From: Clostridiaceae bacterium | Lineage (GTDB): Bacteria > Bacillota > Clostridia > Saccharofermentanales > Fastidiosipilaceae | Direction of reading: 5' to 3' | DNA length: 6,922 bases | Assembly: GCA_012800515.1 (NCBI GenBank) | Contig: JAAZJE010000111.1 | Location: 1-6,922, forward strand | Notes under the pieces: generated by a model | What the model was told of the DNA's origin: nothing | Databases searched by the model: none | The model's input: the letters and a program-made list of their open reading frames with translations, nothing else | Translations under genes and position numbers: made by a program | In this document: piece by piece, positions 1 through 5,646 of the stretch | Numbering within the stretch: position 1 is the stretch's first letter | Layout of the letters: each line of letters starts with the position of its first letter

Positions 1-99
1 CCGGATCTGCTGATTCGCTGGCGTGATCAGGGCAAGATCAGTCGTACCGCTTTCCGCAAAGTCGCTTACGATAATGCCGCAGAGTTGCTGGAGATTTAG
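1..99 (+). CDS. C-terminal end of an amidohydrolase-like protein (5' truncated)
   Basis: The first frame is open from base 1 to a TAG at 97-99 and gives the last 32 residues of a protein whose start lies outside the window. The tail contains GKISRTAFRKVAYDNAAELLEI. This resembles the end of TIM-barrel metal-dependent amidohydrolases (Amidohydrolase 2 type), which typically finish with a helix carrying a conserved 'N-A-x-x-L-L' and a hydrophobic residue. No catalytic residue lies in this fragment, so the family call rests on the tail pattern alone. The gene points in the same direction as the deacetylase gene downstream, but a good promoter lies between them, so it probably belongs to a preceding transcription unit with a related catabolic role. 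Confidence 0.55.
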   Translation, partial: PDLLIRWRDQGKISRTAFRKVAYDNAAELLEI

Positions 100-140
100 A
101 TGCAAATTTATATTTGGCAGAGCAAAAGCTGCCGCACGCC

Positions 141-180
141 TTGCCAGATACCTCGACTAATGGTAAAATTCTTTTACAAT
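141..180 (+). promoter_or_regulatory. Promoter and overlapping palindromic operator of the deacetylase/NagB-like operon
   Basis: A -35 TTGCCA (141-146), a 17-bp spacer and an extended -10 TGG-TAAAAT (hexamer 164-169) form a good sigma-70-type promoter. The start of transcription should fall near 176. A perfect inverted repeat, GTAAAA-TTC-TTTTAC (163-177), sits on the -10 and the expected start point, where a bound repressor would block transcription. A nearly identical arrangement precedes the minus-strand oxidoreductase gene (5371-5410), which strongly supports function. The leader to the GTG start is about 70 nt. Confidence 0.8.
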
Positions 181-246
181 CACCGTAGTTGAGGGAAAGA
201 GAAAAAAACACAGCACACAGTGCGCGAAGAATGGAGGAAACAAAAC

Positions 247-954
247 GTGAGAGTATTAGCAGTAGGGTGCCACCCGGACGACCTGGAGATCGGTTGCGGC
301 GGAACTCTGAATAAGTATGTCGAAAACGGAGCCGAGGTTTTTATGTGCCATGTCGCGAATGGTAATTTGGGACATGTCGAGATTCCCCCGGCGAAGCTGG
401 CGGTCATTCGTGCCGCGGAAGCTAAGAGAGCCGGAGAAATAATCGGGGCAACCAAAGTATTTTCGCTGGACGTCGGCGATACTTACGTAACGGAGTTTGA
501 CGAGGCGGTCGTCGATCAGATGACGGATGTAATTCGCGAGGTGCGTCCGGACGTGATCATTACCCATAGTGATGTCGACTATATGCGTGATCACGTACAG
601 GTAAACCGCCTGGTCTTTAATGCCAGCTTTATGTCCGGTATAGTACAGCGTCGTACGACACATCCGGCTTTTGCACCGATTGTGCCGATTTATTATATGG
701 ACACGCTGGCCGGGGTCGGCTTTGAGCCCACCCACTATGTGGACATTTCCGGCAATATTGAGGTCAAGTTAACCGCCCTGGCGGCGCACGACTCACAGAT
801 CGCCTGGATGCGGGAGCATGATAATGTCGACTTCCTGGATTTCGTGCGTACCTGCTCGCGTTATCGCGGCTACCAGTGCGGAGTGCCGTTTGCGGAGGCT
901 TTTACAACCTGCCGCACCTGGCCGCGACCCGATGCCCGTAATTTATTGCCGTAA
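247..954 (+). CDS. PIG-L/LmbE-family N-deacetylase
   Basis: This 235-residue protein is of usual length for zinc-dependent PIG-L (LmbE) deacetylases, which remove N-acetyl groups from GlcNAc-type conjugates. The N-terminal strand runs into the family signature CHPDD (residues 8-12), followed by GCGGTL. H9 and D12 match metal/catalytic positions. A conserved R-A-A-E-A helix lies near residue 55, and THSDVDYMRDH (106-116) supplies the later histidine, H116, as the third zinc ligand. There is no signal peptide, so it is probably cytosolic. The GTG at 247 is chosen because GGAGG at 233-237 lies 9 nt upstream and the protein then begins directly at the first beta strand; an in-frame GTG at 220 lacks a comparable site. 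The NagB-like gene follows after 17 nt, suggesting sequential action on an acetylated amino sugar. The exact substrate is unknown; mycothiol- or bacillithiol-type deacetylases are relatives. Confidence 0.88.
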   Translation: MRVLAVGCHPDDLEIGCGGTLNKYVENGAEVFMCHVANGNLGHVEIPPAKLAVIRAAEAKRAGEIIGATKVFSLDVGDTYVTEFDEAVVDQMTDVIREVRPDVIITHSDVDYMRDHVQVNRLVFNASFMSGIVQRRTTHPAFAPIVPIYYMDTLAGVGFEPTHYVDISGNIEVKLTALAAHDSQIAWMREHDNVDFLDFVRTCSRYRGYQCGVPFAEAFTTCRTWPRPDARNLLP

Positions 955-971
955 GGCTGTGGAGGAGAAAA

Positions 972-1922
972 ATGGACTTAATAACAACAATTAAAGGATC
1001 TCTGCTAGAGGGCTTCTATCCTGAAGGATGGGATTTGGCTCGTATTGATGAGTGTTGCAGTCAGCCGCCCGAGGCCATTACCGATCGGCAGGCGTTCTGG
1101 AACCCGGACTTCGAAGTTGTTCCCTGCGCCGCGCTGGGTGATTTCGATGTCATGATGGGGCACGAAATCGCCGTGGAAATTCGCAATGCCAAGACCGCCG
1201 GACAGAAGCTCTGTCTAATTCTGCCGGTGGGGCCGATGGGAATGTATCGCTGGCTGGTGTATTTTCTCAAGGCCTGGGATGTCGACTGCCGGCATGTCTA
1301 TTGCTTCAATATGGACGAATGGAGCGACGCCGACGGTAATACGCTCACAGGCGACGATCGTGCCTCCTTCCGTTTTGCCATGGAAGAGAACCTGTATAAC
1401 CCCCTGGGGCAATTAACAGTGCCAGTTGAACAACGAAATTTCGCTACACGGGAAAACCTGCCGCTCTATCCGGAAAAAATCGCCGCTCTGCGCGCGGAAG
1501 GCGCCCGACTGGTGACGGTGTACGGAATCGGCCGAGCGTGTCACATTGCGTTCTGGGAACCGCATTTTGCCGCGGAGTATGAGGACGATTCCGCCTGGAT
1601 GCGGGAAAACTATCGCATCGGCGCCCAGCTACATCCGCTGACCATCGAACAGAACGCCCTGACCAGCTTCAAGAGCCGCTACACACTCGTTTCCGCCCGA
1701 GCCAACACGGTCGGCCCGGGTCTGTTCTTCCAGTCCGACCGGATGATCGGCGGTTGTGACGGCGTGTTGGGACGCGGTATGCAGTGGCAGGGAGTGTCGC
1801 TGTGGGTGACCTTGCGCTACGGACCGACGCGCTGGATTACCTCGTCTTATGTTCCGACCGTGCCCGGCCGCCTTTTCTTCCTGCAGGAGCTGGCCGGCCC
1901 GCTGGTACCGGAATCAAATTAA
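972..1922 (+). CDS. NagB-fold protein, glucosamine-6-phosphate deaminase/isomerase-like, divergent active site
   Basis: This 316-residue protein is somewhat longer than NagB (about 260). FNMDEWSD (112-119) matches the NagB 'F-N-x-D-E-Y' segment holding the proton-transfer aspartate (here D115). YGIGRACHIAFWEP (184-197) matches NagB 'GxGxDGHIAFNEP', keeping H191 and E196. NTVGPGL (245-251) resembles the later 'TVGxGT' segment. However, the aspartate two residues before the histidine is alanine (A189), and the sugar-phosphate loop 'PTGGTP' reads PVGPMG (85-90). The last 60 residues, rich in W, R and P, do not look like NagB. GGAGGAG at 961-967 precedes the ATG. It is co-transcribed with the deacetylase, so it probably handles the deacetylated product, but deaminase activity on glucosamine-6-phosphate should not be assumed. 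It could be a distinct isomerase, deaminase or lyase on this fold. Confidence 0.78.
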   Translation: MDLITTIKGSLLEGFYPEGWDLARIDECCSQPPEAITDRQAFWNPDFEVVPCAALGDFDVMMGHEIAVEIRNAKTAGQKLCLILPVGPMGMYRWLVYFLKAWDVDCRHVYCFNMDEWSDADGNTLTGDDRASFRFAMEENLYNPLGQLTVPVEQRNFATRENLPLYPEKIAALRAEGARLVTVYGIGRACHIAFWEPHFAAEYEDDSAWMRENYRIGAQLHPLTIEQNALTSFKSRYTLVSARANTVGPGLFFQSDRMIGGCDGVLGRGMQWQGVSLWVTLRYGPTRWITSSYVPTVPGRLFFLQELAGPLVPESN

Positions 1923-1983
1923 CCCGGAGGACTGTCGAAGCCGTAAAAGCGCCTAAAACACTGCAAATAGCTCCATCTACCGA

Positions 1984-2023
1984 ATGTTCTCCGGAGCCGG
2001 GGTATCCCGACTCCGGGGAACAT
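1984..2023 (+). terminator. Very strong hairpin after the NagB-like gene, possible terminator
   Basis: Arms ATGTTCTCCGGAG (1984-1996) and CTCCGGGGAACAT (2011-2023) pair over all 13 positions, with a single G-U wobble. The 14-nt loop contains a further 4-bp stem, CGGG-GTAT-CCCG (1998-2009). It lies 61 nt past the stop codon and is followed by a U-rich stretch with a five-T run at 2040-2044 rather than an immediate U tract. Termination or 3'-end protection of the operon transcript is likely; a classical intrinsic terminator is not certain. Confidence 0.5.
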
Positions 2024-2038
2024 CTGATGTTGTGTATG

Positions 2039-2062
2039 ATTTTTGGTTATTTAACCGAAAAT
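2039..2062. promoter_or_regulatory. 24-bp dyad upstream of the ROK gene, candidate operator
   Basis: ATTTTTGGTTA (2039-2049), a TT centre and TAACCGAAAAT (2052-2062) form an inverted repeat with 10 of 11 positions matching. The AT-rich ends and GG/CC core resemble a protein-binding dyad more than an RNA hairpin, since the loop is only two bases. It overlaps the -35 and spacer of a possible promoter (TTGGTT 2043-2048, CATAAT 2065-2070, spacer 16). It is not the GTAAAA-N3-TTTTAC site found before the two catabolic operons. Confidence 0.4.
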
Positions 2063-2102
2063 AGCATAATTTAAGTAAAACAAATGCAAGTGTTTGCTCA
2101 GA

Positions 2103-2111
2103 TGTTATAAT
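2103..2111 (+). promoter_or_regulatory. Extended -10 promoter of the ROK regulator gene
   Basis: TGTTATAAT is an exact extended -10 (TG-N-TATAAT) ending 39 bp before the chosen ATG. The corresponding -35 region around 2083-2088 is poor, which is usual for extended -10 promoters. Transcription would begin near 2118, giving a leader of about 33 nt. An imperfect dyad, CAAA-N8-TTTG (2081-2096), covers the -35 region and could bind a regulator. Confidence 0.55.
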
Positions 2112-2150
2112 TACCGCATTATGTTTAAGAGAAATGAACGACGGGAAGGC

Positions 2151-3368
2151 ATGGATGCCGAAACATTGAGGTTGCGCAACCGCGCAGCTATCCTTAGGGC
2201 TCTGTGCACAAAGAATATTGACACTCGGCCGAAGTTAGTCCAAGCCACGGGGCTGACGCGCATGACCATTTCAAATATCGTCAACGAAATGGTCGGCTTA
2301 GGTCTGGTTGAGGTCGTACCCGGCGATGCCGCGAATTCCAAATCCGCCGCGTCCGATACGGCAACACAGCGCAACCCCGGACCTCAGCCGGAAAAGATTG
2401 TTCTGGCCCCTTCGGCTCCTAATGTTCTGGCTATTTGGCTGGATAAGCTGCATCTGACCACATCGGTCTTCGCTCTCAACGGCGAACCGAGCTATCAAGT
2501 GGTACAGTCGCTACCGGCGGGGATCACCCGTTCCGACCTGATCGAAAAATTATTGACGGCAGCCGAGCGTGCCGTAAACAGAACCACAAAAAATATTATC
2601 GGTATAGGTGTTGCCGTTCCCGGTATAGTTAATCCGGCCGGCGGAGTGCTGGAACAGGTAATCGGCTTTCCCGGTATTGCGCCTTTACCACTGAGAAGCA
2701 TACTGAGTGAACGATTGAAATTACCGGTATATGTGGCCAATGAAATTAACGCCGCCGCTCTGGACGAGATTTATTTCGGATACGGTAGGGAGCAAGATAA
2801 CTTCATCTACATAGGTCTGACCAAAGGTGTCGGCGCTGCCATTGTCAGCGGGAACCGTCTGGTTCAGAGCAATCCCGATATAGGCGGAGAATTGGGTCAT
2901 ATCAGCATTAATTTCGCCGGTGAACTCTGCGAGTGCGGCAACCGCGGCTGCTTGGAGCTTTATGTAAGCGAACCGATTGTCACGGCGCAGATCTCAGCCG
3001 CGGCCCGGTGCGACTTCCCGGATCTGGCTTCGGCGCTGACCTACGCCCGTCAATCAACGTTGGCCAATGCGACGGTGCGGGAATTGAGATGGGACTTTCT
3101 CTCGAAGCTGGCCATCGGCATAACCAATATCTGCAATATCACCGGCATAGTCAAAATAATTTTGGGTCACAATGCCAGTCTGTTCGATGCGGCGGAGATG
3201 GCCGAGCTACAGGATCTGGTCAGTCAACGGATTCTCTTTGATCAGCTGCGTAACGCGGTGCAAATCATCCCCAGTGAGCACCGCACCATGAGCTCCGCTC
3301 ACGGCGCGGCCTGTATACTGCTGGACGATATTTTCCGAGGACGTCTTGACCTGAGCAAGACTCCCTAA
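2151..3368 (+). CDS. ROK-family transcriptional repressor
   Basis: This 405-residue protein has the usual size of NagC/XylR-type ROK regulators. Residues about 1-56 form a winged helix-turn-helix (RPKLVQATGLTRMTISNIV, then a short wing). A loose A/S/P/Q-rich linker of about 25 residues follows, then the ROK actin-like fold from about residue 90. GIGVAVPG (151-158) is the phosphate-loop-like segment. The ROK zinc site is intact: GELGH (H250) and CECGNRGCLE with C260, C262 and C267. The position of the sugar-kinase catalytic aspartate is glutamate (NEIN, 197-200), pointing to a sugar-sensing repressor without kinase activity. ATG 2151 is chosen because it gives the standard ROK N-terminus and follows GGGAAGG; upstream TTG 2094 and ATG 2121 fall within or beside the promoter. 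It lies between two operons sharing an operator and is the likely regulator of both; an unidentified sugar is the probable inducer. Confidence 0.9.
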   Translation: MDAETLRLRNRAAILRALCTKNIDTRPKLVQATGLTRMTISNIVNEMVGLGLVEVVPGDAANSKSAASDTATQRNPGPQPEKIVLAPSAPNVLAIWLDKLHLTTSVFALNGEPSYQVVQSLPAGITRSDLIEKLLTAAERAVNRTTKNIIGIGVAVPGIVNPAGGVLEQVIGFPGIAPLPLRSILSERLKLPVYVANEINAAALDEIYFGYGREQDNFIYIGLTKGVGAAIVSGNRLVQSNPDIGGELGHISINFAGELCECGNRGCLELYVSEPIVTAQISAAARCDFPDLASALTYARQSTLANATVRELRWDFLSKLAIGITNICNITGIVKIILGHNASLFDAAEMAELQDLVSQRILFDQLRNAVQIIPSEHRTMSSAHGAACILLDDIFRGRLDLSKTP

Positions 3369-3371
3369 GTG

Positions 3372-3442
3372 CCTCCTAGGCGTCGAACCCACCGGGTGCT
3401 GAACCTCCTAGGCACCGAAATCCCCGGGTACACCCCCCTAGG
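3372..3442. repeat. Imperfect tandem repeats with CCTAGG cores in the convergent gap
   Basis: CCTAGG occurs at 3375-3380, 3407-3412 and 3437-3442, spaced 32 and 30 bp. The first two units (from 3372 and 3404) share CCTCCTAGGC, then CGAA, then CCGGGT at matching offsets. The third keeps CCCCCTAGG, then diverges as it enters the 3' end of the minus-strand epimerase gene, whose TAG stop codon lies inside its core. The ROK gene and the minus-strand operon end here facing each other. Short stems are possible (GGTGC 3395-3399 with GCACC 3412-3416), but no T tract follows on either strand, so terminator function is unproven. Confidence 0.55.
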
Positions 3443-4292
3443 TATCGTCGCGTCCCAGAATAGCATCCATCGCCCGGGATATGCCGGCCAAACCAACTTC
3501 GGGATAATGTGCATACGCAGCAAGTTCAGCGGTCAGCCAGTCATCGTAGCCGACTTCGTTCAGGGCGGCCATGACGGCGGGGAAATCGACATCTCCGGTC
3601 AACAGGTCGACGAAGCCGGACAGGTCCGCCGCACCGGAGGCACAACGATAATCCTTAATGTGAATTTTGCAAAGACGTTCGCCGCCGAGAGTACGAATCC
3701 AATCGACGGGAAAGCCGTAGCGCAGAATGTTGCCGACATCGAAATAGGCCGCCACCGCCTTGGAGCCAAAGCTGTCAATATAGTCGCGCATCTCCAGGGG
3801 CGAGATCAGAAAGTGGTTCCAGACATTTTCGATCCCGATACGAATGCCCAGTTCCTCAGCCAGAGGTACAACCTGAGCGATGGAGTCGTGCGACCATTTA
3901 TACACGTCACCGTAGGGAGCGACCTGAACCGTCGGGGCATCAAGGGCAACGACGACGCCGGGAACTACGAGAATGCTGTCACAGCCCAGAACCGCCGCGG
4001 CTTTGAGCTGACTCTTGAGATTCTCCACCGCCCGTGCACGAACAGCGGGATCGGCGTCCGAAAGACGCACGGACCAGGGCAGCAGGCTGGCCAGACTGTA
4101 AGTTGTCAGTCCGGCATCCCGCATACGGCGACGGATTCGCTTTAATTCCGCCGGAGTGGTTTCCGCGGAAATATGAGCACCCGGCGCATCCAGAGCCAAT
4201 TCAATTCCGTCAAAATTGTGACGCGCCGCCGCTTCAATACACTCATCCAGTGTGTAGGGCGGAAAAGACCAGATGTTAATTCCTTTTTTCAT
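3438..4292 (-). CDS. Sugar phosphate isomerase/epimerase-like TIM-barrel protein
   Basis: This 284-residue protein is full length for the xylose-isomerase-like/AP-endonuclease-2 TIM-barrel family, which includes hydroxypyruvate isomerase, ketose 3-epimerases and inosose dehydratase/isomerase. The start KKGINIWSFP is a typical first strand. Four metal ligands are recognisable at the barrel mouth: E155 in GIEN, D185 in YFDVGN, H211 in KIHIKD and E256 in TAEL, the arrangement of D-psicose/tagatose 3-epimerases. A single divalent metal would support proton transfer on a ketose or related substrate. The ATG at 4292 is preceded by GGGGAG (complement of 4301-4306) at an 8-nt spacing. It is the second gene of the oxidoreductase operon, 46 nt downstream, a pairing common in inositol and sugar catabolism, and the last before the convergent ROK gene. 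The substrate cannot be assigned. Confidence 0.85.
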   Translation of the reverse strand: MKKGINIWSFPPYTLDECIEAAARHNFDGIELALDAPGAHISAETTPAELKRIRRRMRDAGLTTYSLASLLPWSVRLSDADPAVRARAVENLKSQLKAAAVLGCDSILVVPGVVVALDAPTVQVAPYGDVYKWSHDSIAQVVPLAEELGIRIGIENVWNHFLISPLEMRDYIDSFGSKAVAAYFDVGNILRYGFPVDWIRTLGGERLCKIHIKDYRCASGAADLSGFVDLLTGDVDFPAVMAALNEVGYDDWLTAELAAYAHYPEVGLAGISRAMDAILGRDDT

Positions 4293-4338
4293 GATTATTA
4301 CTCCCCTATTCCTTTACAAAGCTATTTCTTTCACAACA

Positions 4339-5352
4339 CTATTTCTTTGCACCGCCGCATTGGCGTATGATTTCCAGACATGTGGTGACTGACTTAAAGG
4401 CATCGGCCAGCGTGTTCTGCTCGACGACTTTGTCATTTTGGATGCAGTCCAGGAAGTAACCCAACTCTAGGATATGTCCGCTGGATTGAGTCATGCTACC
4501 GTCTTTTGAGGGAGGAAACTCAAGACGATCAGGGATTTCCGGTGTATAGGGCTGAGCGTCCCCCTCATAAATCAGGAAGCTGGGCGTAACGGAGGAATCG
4601 TAGGTGAGCAGAGCTTTTTCAAAGCCCAACCGAAATTTCATCGAGAAAGGGAAAGCGGAATTGTGATGCCAGGCGGCTTCGATGCCGATAGCCAGATCCG
4701 GGTACTGTAGAATGGTGAACAGGTTTTTGAGTGTCGGCTCGGGATAATAATTGCCCCGCGAATAGATTTCTTCCGGTTCACCCAACATAAACCGTACAAA
4801 GTCGATATCGTGGATGTGGAGATCCAGACCGAGGGTTCCGGAACGATCGGGATCCATGTACCATTCCGCCCACACCGGTGCACTGCCGGTGCGGCTTAAA
4901 GAAGCGGAGAGCAGGCGACCGAAATCACCGGCAACATAACGGTCGTGTACATAGCGGTACTCCGTCCAGAAACGCAGTAGCTGTCCTACCATGACTTTCA
5001 AGCCGGTGGCCTGCTGCTTAGCGATCAGAGCTTCGCCCTCAGCGGCCGTCAAGCACAGCGGCTTTTCAATAAATACATGGAGACCGTGATCCATACCCAG
5101 TAGTGCCAACTTTGCATGATCGATCGTCGGCACACAGATATCAATCATGTCTAATTCTTCCGAGCGCACCATTTCTTCAGCCGAGGCATACCAGTTTGCA
5201 TTGACTTCGGCAGCGTATGTGCGCGCCCGCTCGGGGATAATGTCCGCCGTAGCCACAACCTCGGCCTGCTCGGACAAATACATAAATGCGTTCAGGTGTG
5301 TGCGGCCGATACCGCCGCAACCCACCAGACCTATTCTGACCTTTTTCTTCAT
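4339..5352 (-). CDS. Gfo/Idh/MocA-family NAD(P)-dependent oxidoreductase
   Basis: This 337-residue cytosolic dehydrogenase has a Rossmann N-terminus, VRIGLVGCGGIGRTH (GxGxxG at 11-16), and the family signature EKPL (96-99) with the catalytic lysine K97. The C-terminal alpha/beta domain has LGLDLHIHDIDF (174-185), matching 'G-x-x-x-D-x-x-x-H-x-x-D' with D177 and H181 near the active site. Members oxidise a hydroxyl of sugars, inositols or sugar nucleotides to a ketone. The ATG at 5352 is chosen because GGAGGTG (complement of 5358-5364) precedes it by 5 nt; a start 13 codons upstream, at 5391, would lie inside the promoter-operator. It is the first gene of a two-gene minus-strand operon and shares its promoter type with the deacetylase operon. 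A 3-keto product fits action before or after the epimerase, but this is inferred. Confidence 0.9.
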   Translation of the reverse strand: MKKKVRIGLVGCGGIGRTHLNAFMYLSEQAEVVATADIIPERARTYAAEVNANWYASAEEMVRSEELDMIDICVPTIDHAKLALLGMDHGLHVFIEKPLCLTAAEGEALIAKQQATGLKVMVGQLLRFWTEYRYVHDRYVAGDFGRLLSASLSRTGSAPVWAEWYMDPDRSGTLGLDLHIHDIDFVRFMLGEPEEIYSRGNYYPEPTLKNLFTILQYPDLAIGIEAAWHHNSAFPFSMKFRLGFEKALLTYDSSVTPSFLIYEGDAQPYTPEIPDRLEFPPSKDGSMTQSSGHILELGYFLDCIQNDKVVEQNTLADAFKSVTTCLEIIRQCGGAKK

Positions 5353-5370
5353 AAGTTCACCTCCGCGGCA

Positions 5371-5410
5371 ATTGTAAAACGATTTTACCATTATTTTAGG
5401 CGTCTGGCAA
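5371..5410 (-). promoter_or_regulatory. Promoter and overlapping palindromic operator of the oxidoreductase/epimerase operon
   Basis: Read on the minus strand: -35 TTGCCA (complement of 5405-5410), a 17-bp spacer and an extended -10 TGG-TAAAAT (hexamer complement of 5382-5387). The perfect inverted repeat GTAAAA-N3-TTTTAC occupies 5374-5388 and covers the -10. Around it, TAATGGTAAAAT and TTTTACAAT are identical to the site at 158-180, differing only in the two central bases. Transcription should start near 5375, giving a leader of about 23 nt. A further half site, GTAAAAT, lies upstream at 5413-5419. Confidence 0.8.
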
Positions 5411-5592
5411 GCGTAAAATATACAAACAAAACTACCCGTTCTTTGTCGACCATCCTATCCCATCCCCGCTATTTCAGTTTTTACGGCAACTTTGCACTAT
5501 TTCGACTACGCCAACTTCGGCAACGGATCGCTTGCTTTCCCGGTTTTCATCGGCTTTGCATTGGAACATTTCATTAAAACACCCATTCATGC
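5411..5592. other. Non-coding stretch between divergent transcription units
   Basis: Apart from the GTAAAAT half site at 5413-5419, I see no gene, strong hairpin or clear repeat here. It contains only a short near-repeat of CGGCAAC (near 5484 and 5518). It separates the minus-strand oxidoreductase promoter from the promoter region of the dehydrogenase remnant and PHP gene, and may have held upstream regulatory sites. Confidence 0.4.
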
Positions 5593-5621
5593 TTTTATTC
5601 ACGATAAAACTTTAATATACT
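5593..5621 (+). promoter_or_regulatory. Possible promoter and inverted repeat before the SDR remnant/PHP gene
   Basis: TTTTAT (5593-5598), TCACG and ATAAAA (5604-5609) form a perfect 6-5-6 inverted repeat. A -10-like TATACT lies at 5616-5621, with no convincing -35 hexamer (TTTTAT at 17 bp is weak). A repressor on the repeat would occlude the polymerase. The palindrome differs from GTAAAA-N3-TTTTAC, so control of this unit may differ. A strong ribosome binding site, AGGAGGGGG (5631-5639), follows. Confidence 0.35.
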
Positions 5622-5646
5622 GAAAAGACAAGGAGGGGGTAGTTCT

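Noticed and set aside
100..192. A 30-codon reading frame starting with ATG directly after the amidohydrolase stop
   Set aside because: It has no ribosome site beyond possible coupling, no recognisable protein feature, and it overlaps the promoter-operator at 141-180.
256..735. A 159-codon minus-strand open frame
   Set aside because: It is fully antisense to the PIG-L deacetylase, whose HPDD and DH motifs identify the true coding strand.
1784..2074. A 96-codon plus-strand frame overlapping the end of the NagB-like gene, considered as a frameshifted NagB C-terminus
   Set aside because: Its translation is low-complexity and unlike any NagB tail, and it runs through the hairpin region. The 972 frame ends cleanly at 1922, so I see no frameshift.
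3369..3437. An intrinsic bidirectional terminator in the convergent gap
   Set aside because: Only 5-6 bp stems can be drawn and no T tract follows on either strand. The region is better described by its CCTAGG repeats.
3372..3442. A CRISPR array, suggested by repeats of about 31 bp
   Set aside because: The units abut with no spacers, are imperfect, number only about three, and have no cas genes nearby.
3369..4145. A 258-codon open frame on the plus strand beginning at the GTG right after the ROK stop codon
   Set aside because: It lies opposite the well-supported TIM-barrel epimerase gene, its translation shows no family motif, and it has no ribosome binding site of its own. It is an antisense shadow.
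5296..5577. A 93-codon plus-strand frame across the oxidoreductase start and its promoter
   Set aside because: It covers the minus-strand gene start, ribosome site and operator, and its composition is not protein-like.
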